This document shows, in pieces, positions 16,426 to 25,630 of a DNA stretch of 64,000 nt. Source of the stretch: Shewanella kaireitica (GTDB lineage: Bacteria; Pseudomonadota; Gammaproteobacteria; Enterobacterales; Shewanellaceae). How positions within the stretch are numbered: position 1 is the stretch's first letter; each line of letters opens with the position of its first letter. The translations under genes were made by a program, and so were the position numbers. The notes below the pieces were generated by a model. It saw nothing but the letters and a program-made list of their open reading frames with translations. It was not told where the DNA came from and ran no database searches. The stretch covers positions 310,001 to 374,000 of the forward strand of contig NZ_JAKIKQ010000003.1 in the NCBI RefSeq assembly GCF_023284045.1, written 5' to 3'.

Positions 16426-19400
16426 ATGTTCAAACTATTTATCGAAAGGCCGAAACTCGCGATTATCATCTCGCTGTTTATCACTCTTATCGGGGTGATT
16501 GCAGCGTTGCAATCTCCTATTGGACGATACCCGGATGTCGCTCCGGTGACCATAGAGGTCAGCACTTTTATGGATGGCGCTTCAGCTGAAGTGATCACCA
16601 AATCCGTTGCGCCTGAAATTGAAAAGCAGGTCAATGGTGTCTCGGGCATGGATTACATGCAAAGCACATCTGGCGCCGATGGAACCTACACCTTAACCAT
16701 CACTTTCGCTAATGGAACAGATCCCGACACCGCAAATAACTTGGTACAGAACAGGGTTAACCTGGCACTGCCGGAGCTCCCTGCTGATGTATCTAAAAAC
16801 GGTGTCAAGGTTGAAAAAGTTTCTAATGGTTTACTCATCGGTCTGGCAATCAATGACCCTTCAGGCAAGGCTACAGATACTGACATAAGTGGTTTTTCTG
16901 GCGGCATATTAAAAGAGTCGCTGCAGCGTGTTAATGGTGTATCTAAAGTCGATGTTTTAGGGGAAAAAAAGTACTCCATGCGAGTTTGGTTAAACCCCGA
17001 TGCCATGAGCCACCGGTTTGTAAACGTCGGTGACATACAAGCCGCAATTAACGCTCAGAATAAGATTTCATCAGCGGGTTCTGTAGTAAGTAATTCTCTT
17101 GAATACTCCGTCAGTGTAGACGGCGGTCTATCTTCAGTGGAAGAGTTTGGCAATATCGTGGTTCGCGGCGAACATTTCAAGAAACCTGTATTCCTAAAAG
17201 ATGTTGCCACAATAGAGCTTGGTGCCGAAGTTTACACAGCCAACGCATACGCAGGCACCAGTGCGGGTTCTGTTCTTTTCATCTATAAAGACCCTAGTGC
17301 CAACGCGATTGAGGTTGGCAAAGCGGTACAACAGATAACAGAAAGCTTAGAGACAGAGTACCAAATTCAGACCGTTTATGATGCAACTGCATTTATCATC
17401 GGTGCCATTGATAACGTGCTCGAAACCCTTGTGCTTGCCGTTATCATCGTTGCACTTATCACCCTGGTATTCATGCAATCCTTTAGATTAACCCTCATCA
17501 CTTGCGCCGCAATTCCGGTGTCACTAGTGGGGACGTTTGCCGCCATGGCCGCACTCGGTATTGATATCAATATCATCTCAATGCTTGGACTGGTGATGGC
17601 TATCGGTATTGTGGTTGATGCCGCAATTATTGTTATTGAAGCCGCTGAGCACGAGCTACAGGAACAACCACAACTGACACCAAAGCAAGCGGTATCAGCT
17701 AGTCTAGATAAAGTGGTCAGCCCGATTATCGCATCAGCATTGGTGTTGCTAGCAGTCTTTGCTCCCACCATATTTATGAGTGGCATGACAGGAATAATCT
17801 ATAGCGAATTTGGCATTGTACTTAGTGTTGCGGTGCTGGTTTCAACCGTGGTGGCTTTAACGTTAACTCCGGCGCTTTGCGCACTGTTTATGAAGCCCCC
17901 CAAAAAAGGATTTATCGCGCGCTCGCTCGAAAGCGTTATCGGCGCAAAGATCACTATCTTCAAGTTCGCAACCCAGTGTTTTGTTAAAGTGCCGCTGTTA
18001 TCTGTCATATTACTAAGTGGTGCACTTTACTACACAGTGCAAGATGGAAAAGAGCTTGCGACGGGCATGCTACCAGATGAAGATGCCAGCGCGGTATTTG
18101 TTGTCGGCTCATTTCCCGCTGGTACCGCCCTGCCTGTCACCGATGCGTATACGTTAGAGTTAGTCGAAAAACTACAACAGATTGAGGGAGTATCGAATTC
18201 AATCTCAGCCTCGGGTTTTAACCTAATCACCAGCACAGCCAATATGGGCAGCTTTCTTTTACTGCTAAATCTAGAACCGATGGATAGCCGTGAACTAAGC
18301 GATAACCAAGTGATAGAGGCGGCAAATGCTGTCATTGCAGAAACTGGCGTAGAAGCTTTTGCTTTTAAACCACCAGTCATTCCAGAACTGGGCCTCGTTG
18401 ATGGTGTCAGCTTTGTTATTAAAGATGCAAAAGGCTATAGCCCTACTGAGATGTTTGAAATTTCAAACTCCATCATCGCACAGCTCAACAGCTTTGAAGA
18501 TGATGTGGCACTGGCAATGACGCAGTACGCTGTCGATAAACCGTCGATAAAGCTAGAGATAAAGCGACAAGAGCTCAATAAATATGGGATCTCATTTGCT
18601 GACACCGTCACAGGTATGCAGGCTCATTTTGGTGGTAGCTACATCAACACTTTTAACATGAATGGTCGCAATTACAAAGTTATGGTGCAAAACTCACCTG
18701 AATACCGCACCTCAGCCGAATCCCTCAAAGCGATTAAGCTAAGCCAACCAAACGGAACCCATATCAGCGCCGACAAAATTTTTGATATTAGCGAAGAGCT
18801 AGCACCTAACTTTCTCAACCGCTTCAATGCACAACAATCAGTTGCTTTTGATGTCATTCCAGTCAGTGCCACAGGCGACGTCATCAATCTAATCAACGAG
18901 CTTGAGTTACCGAAAGGGATCTCTGTTGAATTTACAGGCGCCTCAGCCGAGGAGATTAAAGCGGGCAATCAGGCCATTATCGTACTGGCACTGGCATTAC
19001 TCGTTACCTACATGGTGTTGGTCGCTCAGTATGAGAGCTGGTTAATACCTGCAGCAATCATGTTAGTCGTTCCGACCGCTGTTATCGGTATTGTATATGG
19101 CGTTATATACCTGCAGGGCGACATTAATATTCTGACTCAACTTGCAGCAGTGCTATTAGTTGGAATGAGCGTCCGTAATGCCATTTTGATTATAGAATAT
19201 GCCAAAGATTTACGAGAAAAAGGCATGGCAATTAAGACTGCTGCAGTCGAAGCGATGCGACTTAGAGCACGCGCCGTATTCATGACAGCATTCAGTTTTG
19301 GTGTCGGACTAGTGCCGCTAATGATGGCTGATGCAATAGGCAATGGCGCGCAACAAGCCCTAGGTTATGCAAGCTTTGGCGGTATCGTCACTGCCACCTT

Positions 19401-19485
19401 TATAGGTTGCATCTTTGCCTGTGTGTTCTTTGTTATCTTGCAAAACACTCGAGAACGGTTCAAGCCACAGCCAGTTGCTTGTTAG
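16426..19485 (+). CDS. RND-family inner-membrane efflux transporter (AcrB-like) with altered proton relay
   Basis: A 1019-residue HAE-1-type RND transporter with the usual architecture. TM1 starts at residue 10, a large periplasmic loop follows, then TM2-6, a second periplasmic loop, and TM7-12. Typical motifs such as G-R-Y-P-D-V-A-P-V-T-I-E-V and M-L-G-L-V-M-A-I-G are kept. In TM4 the usual V-D-D-A is V-D-A-A (Asp398, Ala399), and in TM10 the usual lysine before N-A-I-L-I is arginine (Arg917). In AcrB numbering these are D408A and K940R, positions known to be needed for proton-driven transport. The ATG at 16426 is chosen for its AAAGGTG box. No periplasmic adaptor or outer-membrane channel gene adjoins it. 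It may use a different relay, be weakly active, or work in a heteromeric pump. Confidence 0.9.
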   Translation: MFKLFIERPKLAIIISLFITLIGVIAALQSPIGRYPDVAPVTIEVSTFMDGASAEVITKSVAPEIEKQVNGVSGMDYMQSTSGADGTYTLTITFANGTDPDTANNLVQNRVNLALPELPADVSKNGVKVEKVSNGLLIGLAINDPSGKATDTDISGFSGGILKESLQRVNGVSKVDVLGEKKYSMRVWLNPDAMSHRFVNVGDIQAAINAQNKISSAGSVVSNSLEYSVSVDGGLSSVEEFGNIVVRGEHFKKPVFLKDVATIELGAEVYTANAYAGTSAGSVLFIYKDPSANAIEVGKAVQQITESLETEYQIQTVYDATAFIIGAIDNVLETLVLAVIIVALITLVFMQSFRLTLITCAAIPVSLVGTFAAMAALGIDINIISMLGLVMAIGIVVDAAIIVIEAAEHELQEQPQLTPKQAVSASLDKVVSPIIASALVLLAVFAPTIFMSGMTGIIYSEFGIVLSVAVLVSTVVALTLTPALCALFMKPPKKGFIARSLESVIGAKITIFKFATQCFVKVPLLSVILLSGALYYTVQDGKELATGMLPDEDASAVFVVGSFPAGTALPVTDAYTLELVEKLQQIEGVSNSISASGFNLITSTANMGSFLLLLNLEPMDSRELSDNQVIEAANAVIAETGVEAFAFKPPVIPELGLVDGVSFVIKDAKGYSPTEMFEISNSIIAQLNSFEDDVALAMTQYAVDKPSIKLEIKRQELNKYGISFADTVTGMQAHFGGSYINTFNMNGRNYKVMVQNSPEYRTSAESLKAIKLSQPNGTHISADKIFDISEELAPNFLNRFNAQQSVAFDVIPVSATGDVINLINELELPKGISVEFTGASAEEIKAGNQAIIVLALALLVTYMVLVAQYESWLIPAAIMLVVPTAVIGIVYGVIYLQGDINILTQLAAVLLVGMSVRNAILIIEYAKDLREKGMAIKTAAVEAMRLRARAVFMTAFSFGVGLVPLMMADAIGNGAQQALGYASFGGIVTATFIGCIFACVFFVILQNTRERFKPQPVAC

Positions 19486-19531
19486 TCAGCAGCAAACAAT
19501 GATCATCAAAGTTTTACCCTTGCAATAACTA

Positions 19532-19556
19532 AAGCACCACAGTCACTGTGGTGCTT
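19532..19556. terminator. Hairpin between convergent genes
   Basis: AAGCACCACAG and its exact complement (19532-19542 and 19546-19556, 3-base loop) lie between the convergent RND and thioredoxin genes. T-runs are short on both sides, so terminator activity is plausible, not certain. Confidence 0.5.
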
Positions 19557-19590
19557 GATGACTCGAAGTCATTAGCCGCCAAACCGTCTG

Positions 19591-20130
19591 CTACTTCGCC
19601 ATAATATACTCAGCAGCATCTACAAGTTTACCGTCATTAGGATCAGATATATTGGTTTTCCACACCACTTCACCCAGTCTATTAATATAGAAAGTCGTAG
19701 GCGTTCCTATCACGCCATAATCAGCCGCAACCCCATCGCCATCAATCAAGGTTGGTATATGAATTCCCCGAGCCAATAAAGTCTCAGCAGGTTTCGCGCC
19801 CTCATCTTCATTAAAGCTAATCGCCAACACTTGCAGATCACTAGCTTGATTATCATTGCGGATTTTTTCTAGCCCCGGTTGTAGCTTTTTACAATAGGGA
19901 CACCAGGTCGCCCAAAAATGTAGGATTAATGGCTTGCCTTTGTAGTCCGCTAATGAGTGCACTTGTCCATTGGCGTCCTTTAGTGAAAAATCAGCAGCCA
20001 GCGGCTTTGATTCAGCGGCTTGCAGCGCGGTCGAAAATACTGCTATAGCGAATACGAGCGCGGCAAAGAGCAGATGCGAAACTTCAATAAGTCTGCATCG
20101 CTGGAATATATTGTTTGCTTTGGAATACAT
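19591..20130 (-). CDS. TlpA/ResA-like periplasmic thioredoxin
   Basis: A 179-residue exported thiol-disulfide protein. An N-terminal hydrophobic segment (about 18-38) ending A-L-Q-A-A acts as signal peptide or anchor. The AhpC/TSA-Redoxin fold then carries the active site W-C-P-Y-C (Cys77 and Cys80) in F-W-A-T-W-C-P-Y-C-K-K, and the cis-proline region G-T-P-T-T-F-Y-I. TlpA-type proteins reduce periplasmic disulfides, for example in cytochrome c maturation. The rich c-type cytochrome content of this organism gives such a protein a use, but no maturation gene adjoins it. It is convergent with the RND gene and has its own promoter. Confidence 0.88.
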   Translation of the reverse strand: MYSKANNIFQRCRLIEVSHLLFAALVFAIAVFSTALQAAESKPLAADFSLKDANGQVHSLADYKGKPLILHFWATWCPYCKKLQPGLEKIRNDNQASDLQVLAISFNEDEGAKPAETLLARGIHIPTLIDGDGVAADYGVIGTPTTFYINRLGEVVWKTNISDPNDGKLVDAAEYIMAK

Positions 20131-20409
20131 ATGACCTCTTTAATATCCATTGAACGGGTATCGTTATCTTAGCTATGACATAGCGGTTTGCGCTCCAGAC
20201 TTAAGGCTGATTAGTGCTGCGCAATATTAAGCCCCGCGAGTACATAGACCGAACCTTAACGGATATTCATTCAAACGATCTTATTTGATGCTTTACTAGG
20301 GGAATATTCACTAGAACATGGCGCTCTAATTGCTAACCCTTGAAATTAACTGTTGCTCTGCAGTGTCTTTGTCTAAAGTTAACTTAAGCTAATTTGCGAG
20401 GCGCCATTA

Positions 20410-20847
20410 ATGAAGGTATCTATCTCGGGCACAGAGACCATAAACGTGTTTCAACTGACTGCAGTGTTCAGTATGTTGTTTGCCTTAGTGGGCTTTAGCT
20501 ATAACGTATGGCGCATGGAGATCACCGAATACAACAACAATGTTCGCTCAGCAAGCTTCGAGCTGTTGCTCCAACTTTCAGAGCTAGAGTCAATTATTTA
20601 CGCGGCACATTATGATCAAGATATCATCCAAGGCAGCCCTCGCAAAGGCTGGGTTAAAGTCAATTTAATTGCTGATTTAAGTGTGGTAACAGAGCCTGAA
20701 ATTCAAGCCGCTGCGGATGCATTAAAAATGGAGTGGCAGGCCCATTGGGAGCAAGTCGCCAGAGATGAAAACAGCACCATGCAAGTGGTGGGAAAAATTG
20801 ATGATACCCGCTTAAAAGTGCGACAGTTACTCGTCTCTCTCAATTAG
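20410..20847 (+). CDS. Small single-pass membrane protein, unknown function
   Basis: A 145-residue protein that I do not recognise. One transmembrane helix lies at about residues 12-31 (V-F-Q-L-T-A-V-F through Y-N-V-W), followed by a soluble, probably periplasmic, helical domain of about 110 residues. No catalytic motif or cysteine is seen. The gene stands alone, divergent from the thioredoxin gene with a 279-base spacer, and separated from the next gene by 171 bases. Codon use resembles its neighbours. Confidence 0.7.
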   Translation: MKVSISGTETINVFQLTAVFSMLFALVGFSYNVWRMEITEYNNNVRSASFELLLQLSELESIIYAAHYDQDIIQGSPRKGWVKVNLIADLSVVTEPEIQAAADALKMEWQAHWEQVARDENSTMQVVGKIDDTRLKVRQLLVSLN

Positions 20848-21018
20848 CTTCATCATATTTATGACTTTAACGGTTTGCCCTATCCTAAATTTGTTGCGCG
20901 GAGCACATCGAAATCAGCACGCTGTTGCTACAATAATCACTAAAGAAATAGCCTCATCATTGTGGCAGTCACTAAATTTAATCAAGTGCTACGCAAGCAT
21001 TATCGATAAAGGATAGTA

Positions 21019-21495
21019 ATGACTTTAACTCGTTCAATAGGCCAGCAATGGAGTAAGTCAATTCTTGCCCACCGTTTAGCGTTAACACTTAAAGAATGTG
21101 AGGCGGTGCAGCAATTATTTGGTGGCGCAACTCAGCTAACAACGGTCACTAACACTATTGCAGCATTAACCTTTATAGAGGGAACCCCAATTTGGTTGCC
21201 GCCTCTTGAAAGCACAGATGAAACACCGCTGTCAGCACCTTTGACCCTGCACTGCCTATTTGCAGCTAGTCACTTATTGTTTGTCAAAGAGATAGAGCAA
21301 AATCCATTGAATCAGTCAGAGCATTTAGTGCTGACCATTGGCTTTCAGTGGAGCCAAATGCTAATGAAAAGCGAGTTGTTCGAGTCACTAACCGCTGACA
21401 GCAAGCAGCAGTGCCAACTACTGCAAACCATCAACAGCCAGCTTGAAAAAGTGCGTTTAGATAAACGTAAATCTAGTCGTAACATGGGCAGTTAA
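21019..21495 (+). CDS. Conserved-looking cytoplasmic protein, unknown function
   Basis: A 158-residue protein without signal peptide or membrane segment, and no motif that I recognise. Composition is balanced, with a basic C-terminal tail (K-V-R-L-D-K-R-K-S-S-R). A GATAAAGGATAG stretch gives a usable ribosome binding site 6 bases before the ATG. It is convergent with the dms operon and shares the terminator at 21518-21549. In S. oneidensis a hypothetical gene follows dmsG, but this one lies on the opposite strand, so it is probably not part of the dms operon. Confidence 0.7.
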   Translation: MTLTRSIGQQWSKSILAHRLALTLKECEAVQQLFGGATQLTTVTNTIAALTFIEGTPIWLPPLESTDETPLSAPLTLHCLFAASHLLFVKEIEQNPLNQSEHLVLTIGFQWSQMLMKSELFESLTADSKQQCQLLQTINSQLEKVRLDKRKSSRNMGS

Positions 21496-21517
21496 TACCA
21501 AGCTAAACCAAGAATAA

Positions 21518-21552
21518 AAAGCCCGCAGCTGATTAAGCTGCGGGCTTTTTAT
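21518..21552. terminator. Bidirectional terminator between 21495 and dmsG
   Basis: AAAAAGCCCGCAGCT and AGCTGCGGGCTTTTT form a long GC-rich stem around a short loop between the convergent genes, with A/T runs at both ends suitable for either strand. Confidence 0.85.
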
Positions 21553-21567
21553 TATCATGTTCATTCT

Positions 21568-22251
21568 CTAGCGATATAAACGCGTCTCTTTTGGCAGTAA
21601 CTGAAAATCCTGCTGCATTTGCAGTAAGAAATCACAGCCTAGTAAAGCGATACCACGGTAAAAATCACTGTTTGCATGCTTCTGCGCAAGCTCAAAACAG
21701 CGCGGCGCCCAAGGCAACAAATGCTGTTGCAATAACACCTGAGTAAAGCGAATCAGCGCTTGATTATCGGTTTCCAGCTGCAGACGACCAAAAGTCTGAT
21801 CTAATACAGCAAAGAAAAGCCCGATATGATCAAGTGGCTGCGGATAATCAACATCAACATTTACGCCATTGGCTTGGTAGAAATCCATCAATGCCATGGT
21901 GGAGCGATCATTAAGTAACTGCTCTTCACTCAAATACACCGAACCTTGTGGAACTGCATTTGGCTCACCGGGGCCAAAAAATAGCTGACCATAGTCAAGC
22001 TTCAACTCGATAAGTTCAGCCTCATGGGTATCGATTGGCCACTGCGCTAAAAATGCAGCCAGCGCCTCACGCCCTTTGCTATTTTGCTCTCGTTTGGCAA
22101 AAATTGGCCAACTACCTGCAACATCACAATCCTTAAGCCCTTGCACAAGCTCGGCTTCAGGATGACGAATAAGGCAATGGTGCAAAATGCGCGCTAGCCC
22201 TTGATACTCAGCAAAATCTATCGAGTTAATCGACGCTATATTTGAAGACAT
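21568..22251 (-). CDS. dmsG: TorD/DmsD-family molybdoenzyme chaperone
   Basis: A 227-residue all-helical protein of the TorD/DmsD/NarJ family, which binds the twin-arginine leader of molybdoenzymes and helps cofactor insertion before export. Features seen are the family's Y-x-x-L-F-x-G-P-G-x-x-x-V/A-x-P-x-x-S-V-Y-L core, present as Y-G-Q-L-F-F-G-P-G-E-P-N-A-V-P-Q-G-S-V-Y, and the later D-H-I-G-L-F-F-A motif. It follows dmsB on the same strand after a gap that holds a hairpin. It is the likely private chaperone of the DmsA-like subunit. Terminal gene of the operon. Confidence 0.9.
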   Translation of the reverse strand: MSSNIASINSIDFAEYQGLARILHHCLIRHPEAELVQGLKDCDVAGSWPIFAKREQNSKGREALAAFLAQWPIDTHEAELIELKLDYGQLFFGPGEPNAVPQGSVYLSEEQLLNDRSTMALMDFYQANGVNVDVDYPQPLDHIGLFFAVLDQTFGRLQLETDNQALIRFTQVLLQQHLLPWAPRCFELAQKHANSDFYRGIALLGCDFLLQMQQDFQLLPKETRLYR

Positions 22252-22319
22252 GGTTCACCTTTAACACGGCGCTGGGCGCAATATAGCCACAGCTTTTATT
22301 TCACTAGAAATTAATCATA

Positions 22320-22349
22320 GCGAATAGCGCCAGTTTTGACGCTATTCGC
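22320..22349 (-). terminator. Intercistronic hairpin between dmsB and dmsG
   Basis: GCGAATAGCG (22320-22329) and its complement (22340-22349) form a perfect 10-bp stem with a 10-base loop about 20 bases after the dmsB stop. It lacks a downstream T-run on the gene strand, so processing or stabilisation of the upstream mRNA seems more likely than termination. Confidence 0.5.
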
Positions 22350-22369
22350 AGGCAAGCTTAAACTCTGAC

Positions 22370-23047
22370 TTAAACTTCGGTTGGGTTTAAGATGCTTCCC
22401 TCACCGCTACCTGCAGGGCTACCATTTACATTAGCCTTGATGATTAGGTTAGGTGATGTGATTGATGGTGATGGCAATGGCGCAATGTGCCCATCGCCGT
22501 CGCCGTACTTCTCACGTAAATTATCCATAGTATCGAAATCAAGTGCACGCAGTGGGCATGACTCAACACATACAGGCTTACGACCATCAGCAATACGCTC
22601 ATAGCAACCATCACATTTAGTCATTACTTTGCGTTCACGGTCAATTTGCGGCGCATCGTATGGACAAGCGCGTGAGCAACTTTCACAGCCAATACAGATG
22701 TCTTGCGCGACGTGCACTAGACCATCTTCACGGCGCTTGTGCATAGCCCCCGTTGGGCAAGCTTTAACACACACGGGCTCAGAACAGTGGTTACAACCAA
22801 TAGACATATAGTAAGCAAAAACGTTTTGTTCAAAACAGCCATTGTTACCCACAGTCCACTCGCCACCACCGTATTCATAAACACGACGCCAAGTCACACC
22901 GTTGAGCGCTGGCAAGGTGTTATCTTGCGGATTGGTATTGTTACGGATCTCATTGCTTTGACGATCTTTACAAGACACGTGACACGCTTTGCAACCGGTA
23001 CATTTAGTGCTGTCTACATAAAAACCATATTGAGTTGGTTCAGTCAT
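22370..23047 (-). CDS. dmsB: DMSO reductase-type iron-sulfur subunit DmsB
   Basis: A 225-residue ferredoxin-like electron-transfer subunit with four [4Fe-4S] cysteine groups, as in E. coli DmsB. These are C-T-G-C-K-A-C-H-V-S-C near residue 16, C-N-H-C-x-x-x-x-C-V-K-A-C-P, C-I-G-C-E-S-C-S-R-A-C-P, and C-D-G-C-Y-E-R then C-V-E-S-C-P. It passes electrons from the cytochrome to the molybdopterin subunit. No signal peptide is present, so it is presumably exported with DmsA by the Tat system. The gene sits 14 bases downstream of dmsA. Confidence 0.95.
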   Translation of the reverse strand: MTEPTQYGFYVDSTKCTGCKACHVSCKDRQSNEIRNNTNPQDNTLPALNGVTWRRVYEYGGGEWTVGNNGCFEQNVFAYYMSIGCNHCSEPVCVKACPTGAMHKRREDGLVHVAQDICIGCESCSRACPYDAPQIDRERKVMTKCDGCYERIADGRKPVCVESCPLRALDFDTMDNLREKYGDGDGHIAPLPSPSITSPNLIIKANVNGSPAGSGEGSILNPTEV

Positions 23048-23061
23048 AATTAACTACTCTC

Positions 23062-25590
23062 TTAAATCTTTTTAATTGCAACACGGATGGTGTGCTGTGG
23101 GTTGCCTTTGGCTACAGGGCTTGGCTGATAACGGGTAAGCGAGTTAATCGCGCCGCCTTCATCGATGATATGCCCTGTACTACCAACCGTTTTACCTGGG
23201 TTGAACCAAGCACCTTGACCGAGTGCAAATACACCTGGTGCAACACGCGGCGTGATACGTACCTTGACGGCAATCGAACCACGTTCGTTGTACATTTCAA
23301 CATTATCGCCAGAGCTTAAGCCGTGCTTAGCACCGTCCATTGGGTTAACCCAAACAGCATCTTCAACCGCTTCTCGTAACCAAGGAACGTTATGGTAGCT
23401 TGAGTGAGTGCGGCCTTTAGTGTGGTAACCCGCTAACTGAATTGGGTAATCAGTACTGGTATCTTCATCCTCATAACCATCCCACGTCACTGTGTACTGT
23501 GGGATTGCAGTGATGGTGTCACCTTTAACGCCTGTTGGGTTTAGTGGGCTGTTTTCTTGATCCCAGTTAGCCGCGCGCCATGCAAGCTCAGCAGAGTAGA
23601 TCTCAATCTTGCCACTTGGTGTTGCTAATGGCTCACCACCATTGATGTAGCTTGAAAGTGCGACGTGATCGTCTTGCATATGCTTACGGAAGAAACCAAT
23701 CTCTTGCGCTTCTTTGTAAGTGGCAGGGAACGCTGGCACCACACCTAAGTTGGTGCTGCTGTCTTTGGTTTTTTGGTATAGCTCTTCAAGCCACTGCGCT
23801 TCAGTTTTACCTTCAGTAAACTCAGCTTCACAGCCCATGTATTTAGCGATCAATGCAGATGCTTCATACATAGACTTACAGTCCCACATTGGCTCAATGG
23901 CAGATTTCATCGCGGTGATGTAACCTAGCGCACCAGATGCGTATGAATCGTTAACTAAGTCGTTAGACTCTAACCAGCTAGTATCTGGCAAGATGATGTC
24001 GGCAAATTTAGCGCCTGGCGTCATCCAGCAATCACAACTAACGATTAGCTCAACACCTGATTCGTCTTGGTAAATTTCAGCAGTATTGTTGATCTGTGCA
24101 TGCTGGTTCAGTAACGTGCTGTCAGAAGCTGAGATAATCACTTTGATGTTAGTGCCAAGGGGCGTATCTAAATCATCAGTACCTTTTACACCATGGCTAC
24201 GAGCAGTCATGGTTTCGCCATGATGAATGGCTTCAGACCAAGTGAAGAAAGAGATCTTCTCTTTAACTGGATTACTACCCGCTGGAATACCTGCACGGTA
24301 CATACCGCTCATTGAAGGTAGCTCACCATTTGATGCGCCCAATGTGCCAAGCTTACCGGTCAATACCGACAACATGTAAAGTGCACGCATGCTTTGCTCG
24401 CCATTGGCTTGGCGGTTAACACCTGCACCGACAACGATGTAAGGCGCCTTAGCATTTTGCAGATCTGTAGCGATTTGCTTAATTTGCGCTGCAGGAATAC
24501 CGGTGATTTTCTCAGCCCATTCAGCTGTCTTCTTCGGCGCATCGGTGTAGATGCCAAGACCTAGAATGTAGTCACGGTAGTTCTCTTCTGGCTTCATGAC
24601 TTGAGCATATTCTTGCTTAGTCGCATCACCGCTGGCAGCAAAGATATCTTTTTGCGTTTGGATAGAGGCGGCGTCATAACCGACTGCGTACTTATTGATG
24701 AAATCAAGCGAGTTAGCATCAACCCAACCTGAGCTAATCATTTGATAAGCAATCGCTTCTGCAAGCGCGGCATCGGTACCTGGACGAATAGGTAACCAAG
24801 TTGACTCTTTACCTAACATAGAGTCAGTGTAACGTGGGTCAATCATGGTCACTTTAAGACCATTAGATTTTTGCAATGCTTTTAGGTAATCATAACCTTC
24901 ACCACTGCCCGACTGACGAATTTCACTTGGGTTGTAAGCGATACCCAACAAGAAATCACTGTTTGATAGCGTTACCGTTGATGAGCCTTTAGTGCTTCCA
25001 GTACCAAAAGTATGCGCCGCTGCTTCTTGCTGCTGTGCCCATGAGTAGTTACCGTAATAACTTAAGCAACCACCGTTAAGGTTCAACAGACGGTTGAAAC
25101 AGGCATTGGATGCAAAACCGTAGTAAGCACCTGAGCCGTAGCTACGGAAAATCGCTTTGTTACCATGCTCGGCGATCACTGAAGTCAGTTTGTTACCGAT
25201 GGTTTTAGCTGCTTCGTCCCAAGTGATGGGAACGAACTTACCTTCGCCACGCTTACCAACTCGTTTCATTGGCGACTTTAGACGGTCAACCGCGTAAGTA
25301 CGTTGGCGCAGTGAACGGCCACGAGCACAAGCACGTACTTGGTAAATATCATCGCCATCAGTGATGTCATGGTCAGTTTCGACACGGGTAATAACACCGT
25401 CACGACTAAACACTTTAACAGGACAGTTTGAACCACAGTTTACTAGGCATGATGACCAAGTAATTTGCTCATCACCAACCGGTGGCTTAGGCGGAATAAC
25501 ATTGGCATCATCAGAGCTGGAATTACAGCCTGTAACTGTTGCTGCACAGCCCAGCGCAGCACTCATTTTTAAGAAACTTCTACGTTCCAT
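23062..25590 (-). CDS. dmsA: DMSO reductase-type molybdopterin subunit DmsA, Tat lipoprotein
   Basis: An 842-residue molybdopterin oxidoreductase. The N-terminus has a twin-arginine motif (E-R-R-S-F-L-K) followed by a lipobox-like V-T-G-C, so the mature enzyme is probably a lipoprotein, exposed at the outer membrane as in S. oneidensis. A [4Fe-4S] group C-L-V-N-C-G-S-N-C with a later A-C-A-R-G-R, the L-K-S-P-M-K-R-V-G-K-R-G-E-G segment and the Y-Y-G-N-Y-S-W region with the molybdenum-ligating serine are as in E. coli DmsA. Reaction: reduction of DMSO, or a related S- or N-oxide, in anaerobic respiration. There is no DmsC-type membrane anchor in the operon. Confidence 0.95.
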   Translation of the reverse strand: MERRSFLKMSAALGCAATVTGCNSSSDDANVIPPKPPVGDEQITWSSCLVNCGSNCPVKVFSRDGVITRVETDHDITDGDDIYQVRACARGRSLRQRTYAVDRLKSPMKRVGKRGEGKFVPITWDEAAKTIGNKLTSVIAEHGNKAIFRSYGSGAYYGFASNACFNRLLNLNGGCLSYYGNYSWAQQQEAAAHTFGTGSTKGSSTVTLSNSDFLLGIAYNPSEIRQSGSGEGYDYLKALQKSNGLKVTMIDPRYTDSMLGKESTWLPIRPGTDAALAEAIAYQMISSGWVDANSLDFINKYAVGYDAASIQTQKDIFAASGDATKQEYAQVMKPEENYRDYILGLGIYTDAPKKTAEWAEKITGIPAAQIKQIATDLQNAKAPYIVVGAGVNRQANGEQSMRALYMLSVLTGKLGTLGASNGELPSMSGMYRAGIPAGSNPVKEKISFFTWSEAIHHGETMTARSHGVKGTDDLDTPLGTNIKVIISASDSTLLNQHAQINNTAEIYQDESGVELIVSCDCWMTPGAKFADIILPDTSWLESNDLVNDSYASGALGYITAMKSAIEPMWDCKSMYEASALIAKYMGCEAEFTEGKTEAQWLEELYQKTKDSSTNLGVVPAFPATYKEAQEIGFFRKHMQDDHVALSSYINGGEPLATPSGKIEIYSAELAWRAANWDQENSPLNPTGVKGDTITAIPQYTVTWDGYEDEDTSTDYPIQLAGYHTKGRTHSSYHNVPWLREAVEDAVWVNPMDGAKHGLSSGDNVEMYNERGSIAVKVRITPRVAPGVFALGQGAWFNPGKTVGSTGHIIDEGGAINSLTRYQPSPVAKGNPQHTIRVAIKKI

Positions 25591-25630
25591 AATCTCGTTT
25601 TCCTCGAACTTAAATTGTGACTGACTCGAC

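Noticed and set aside
17376..17786. Minus-strand open frame opposite the RND gene
   Set aside because: Antisense of transmembrane codons; no independent support.
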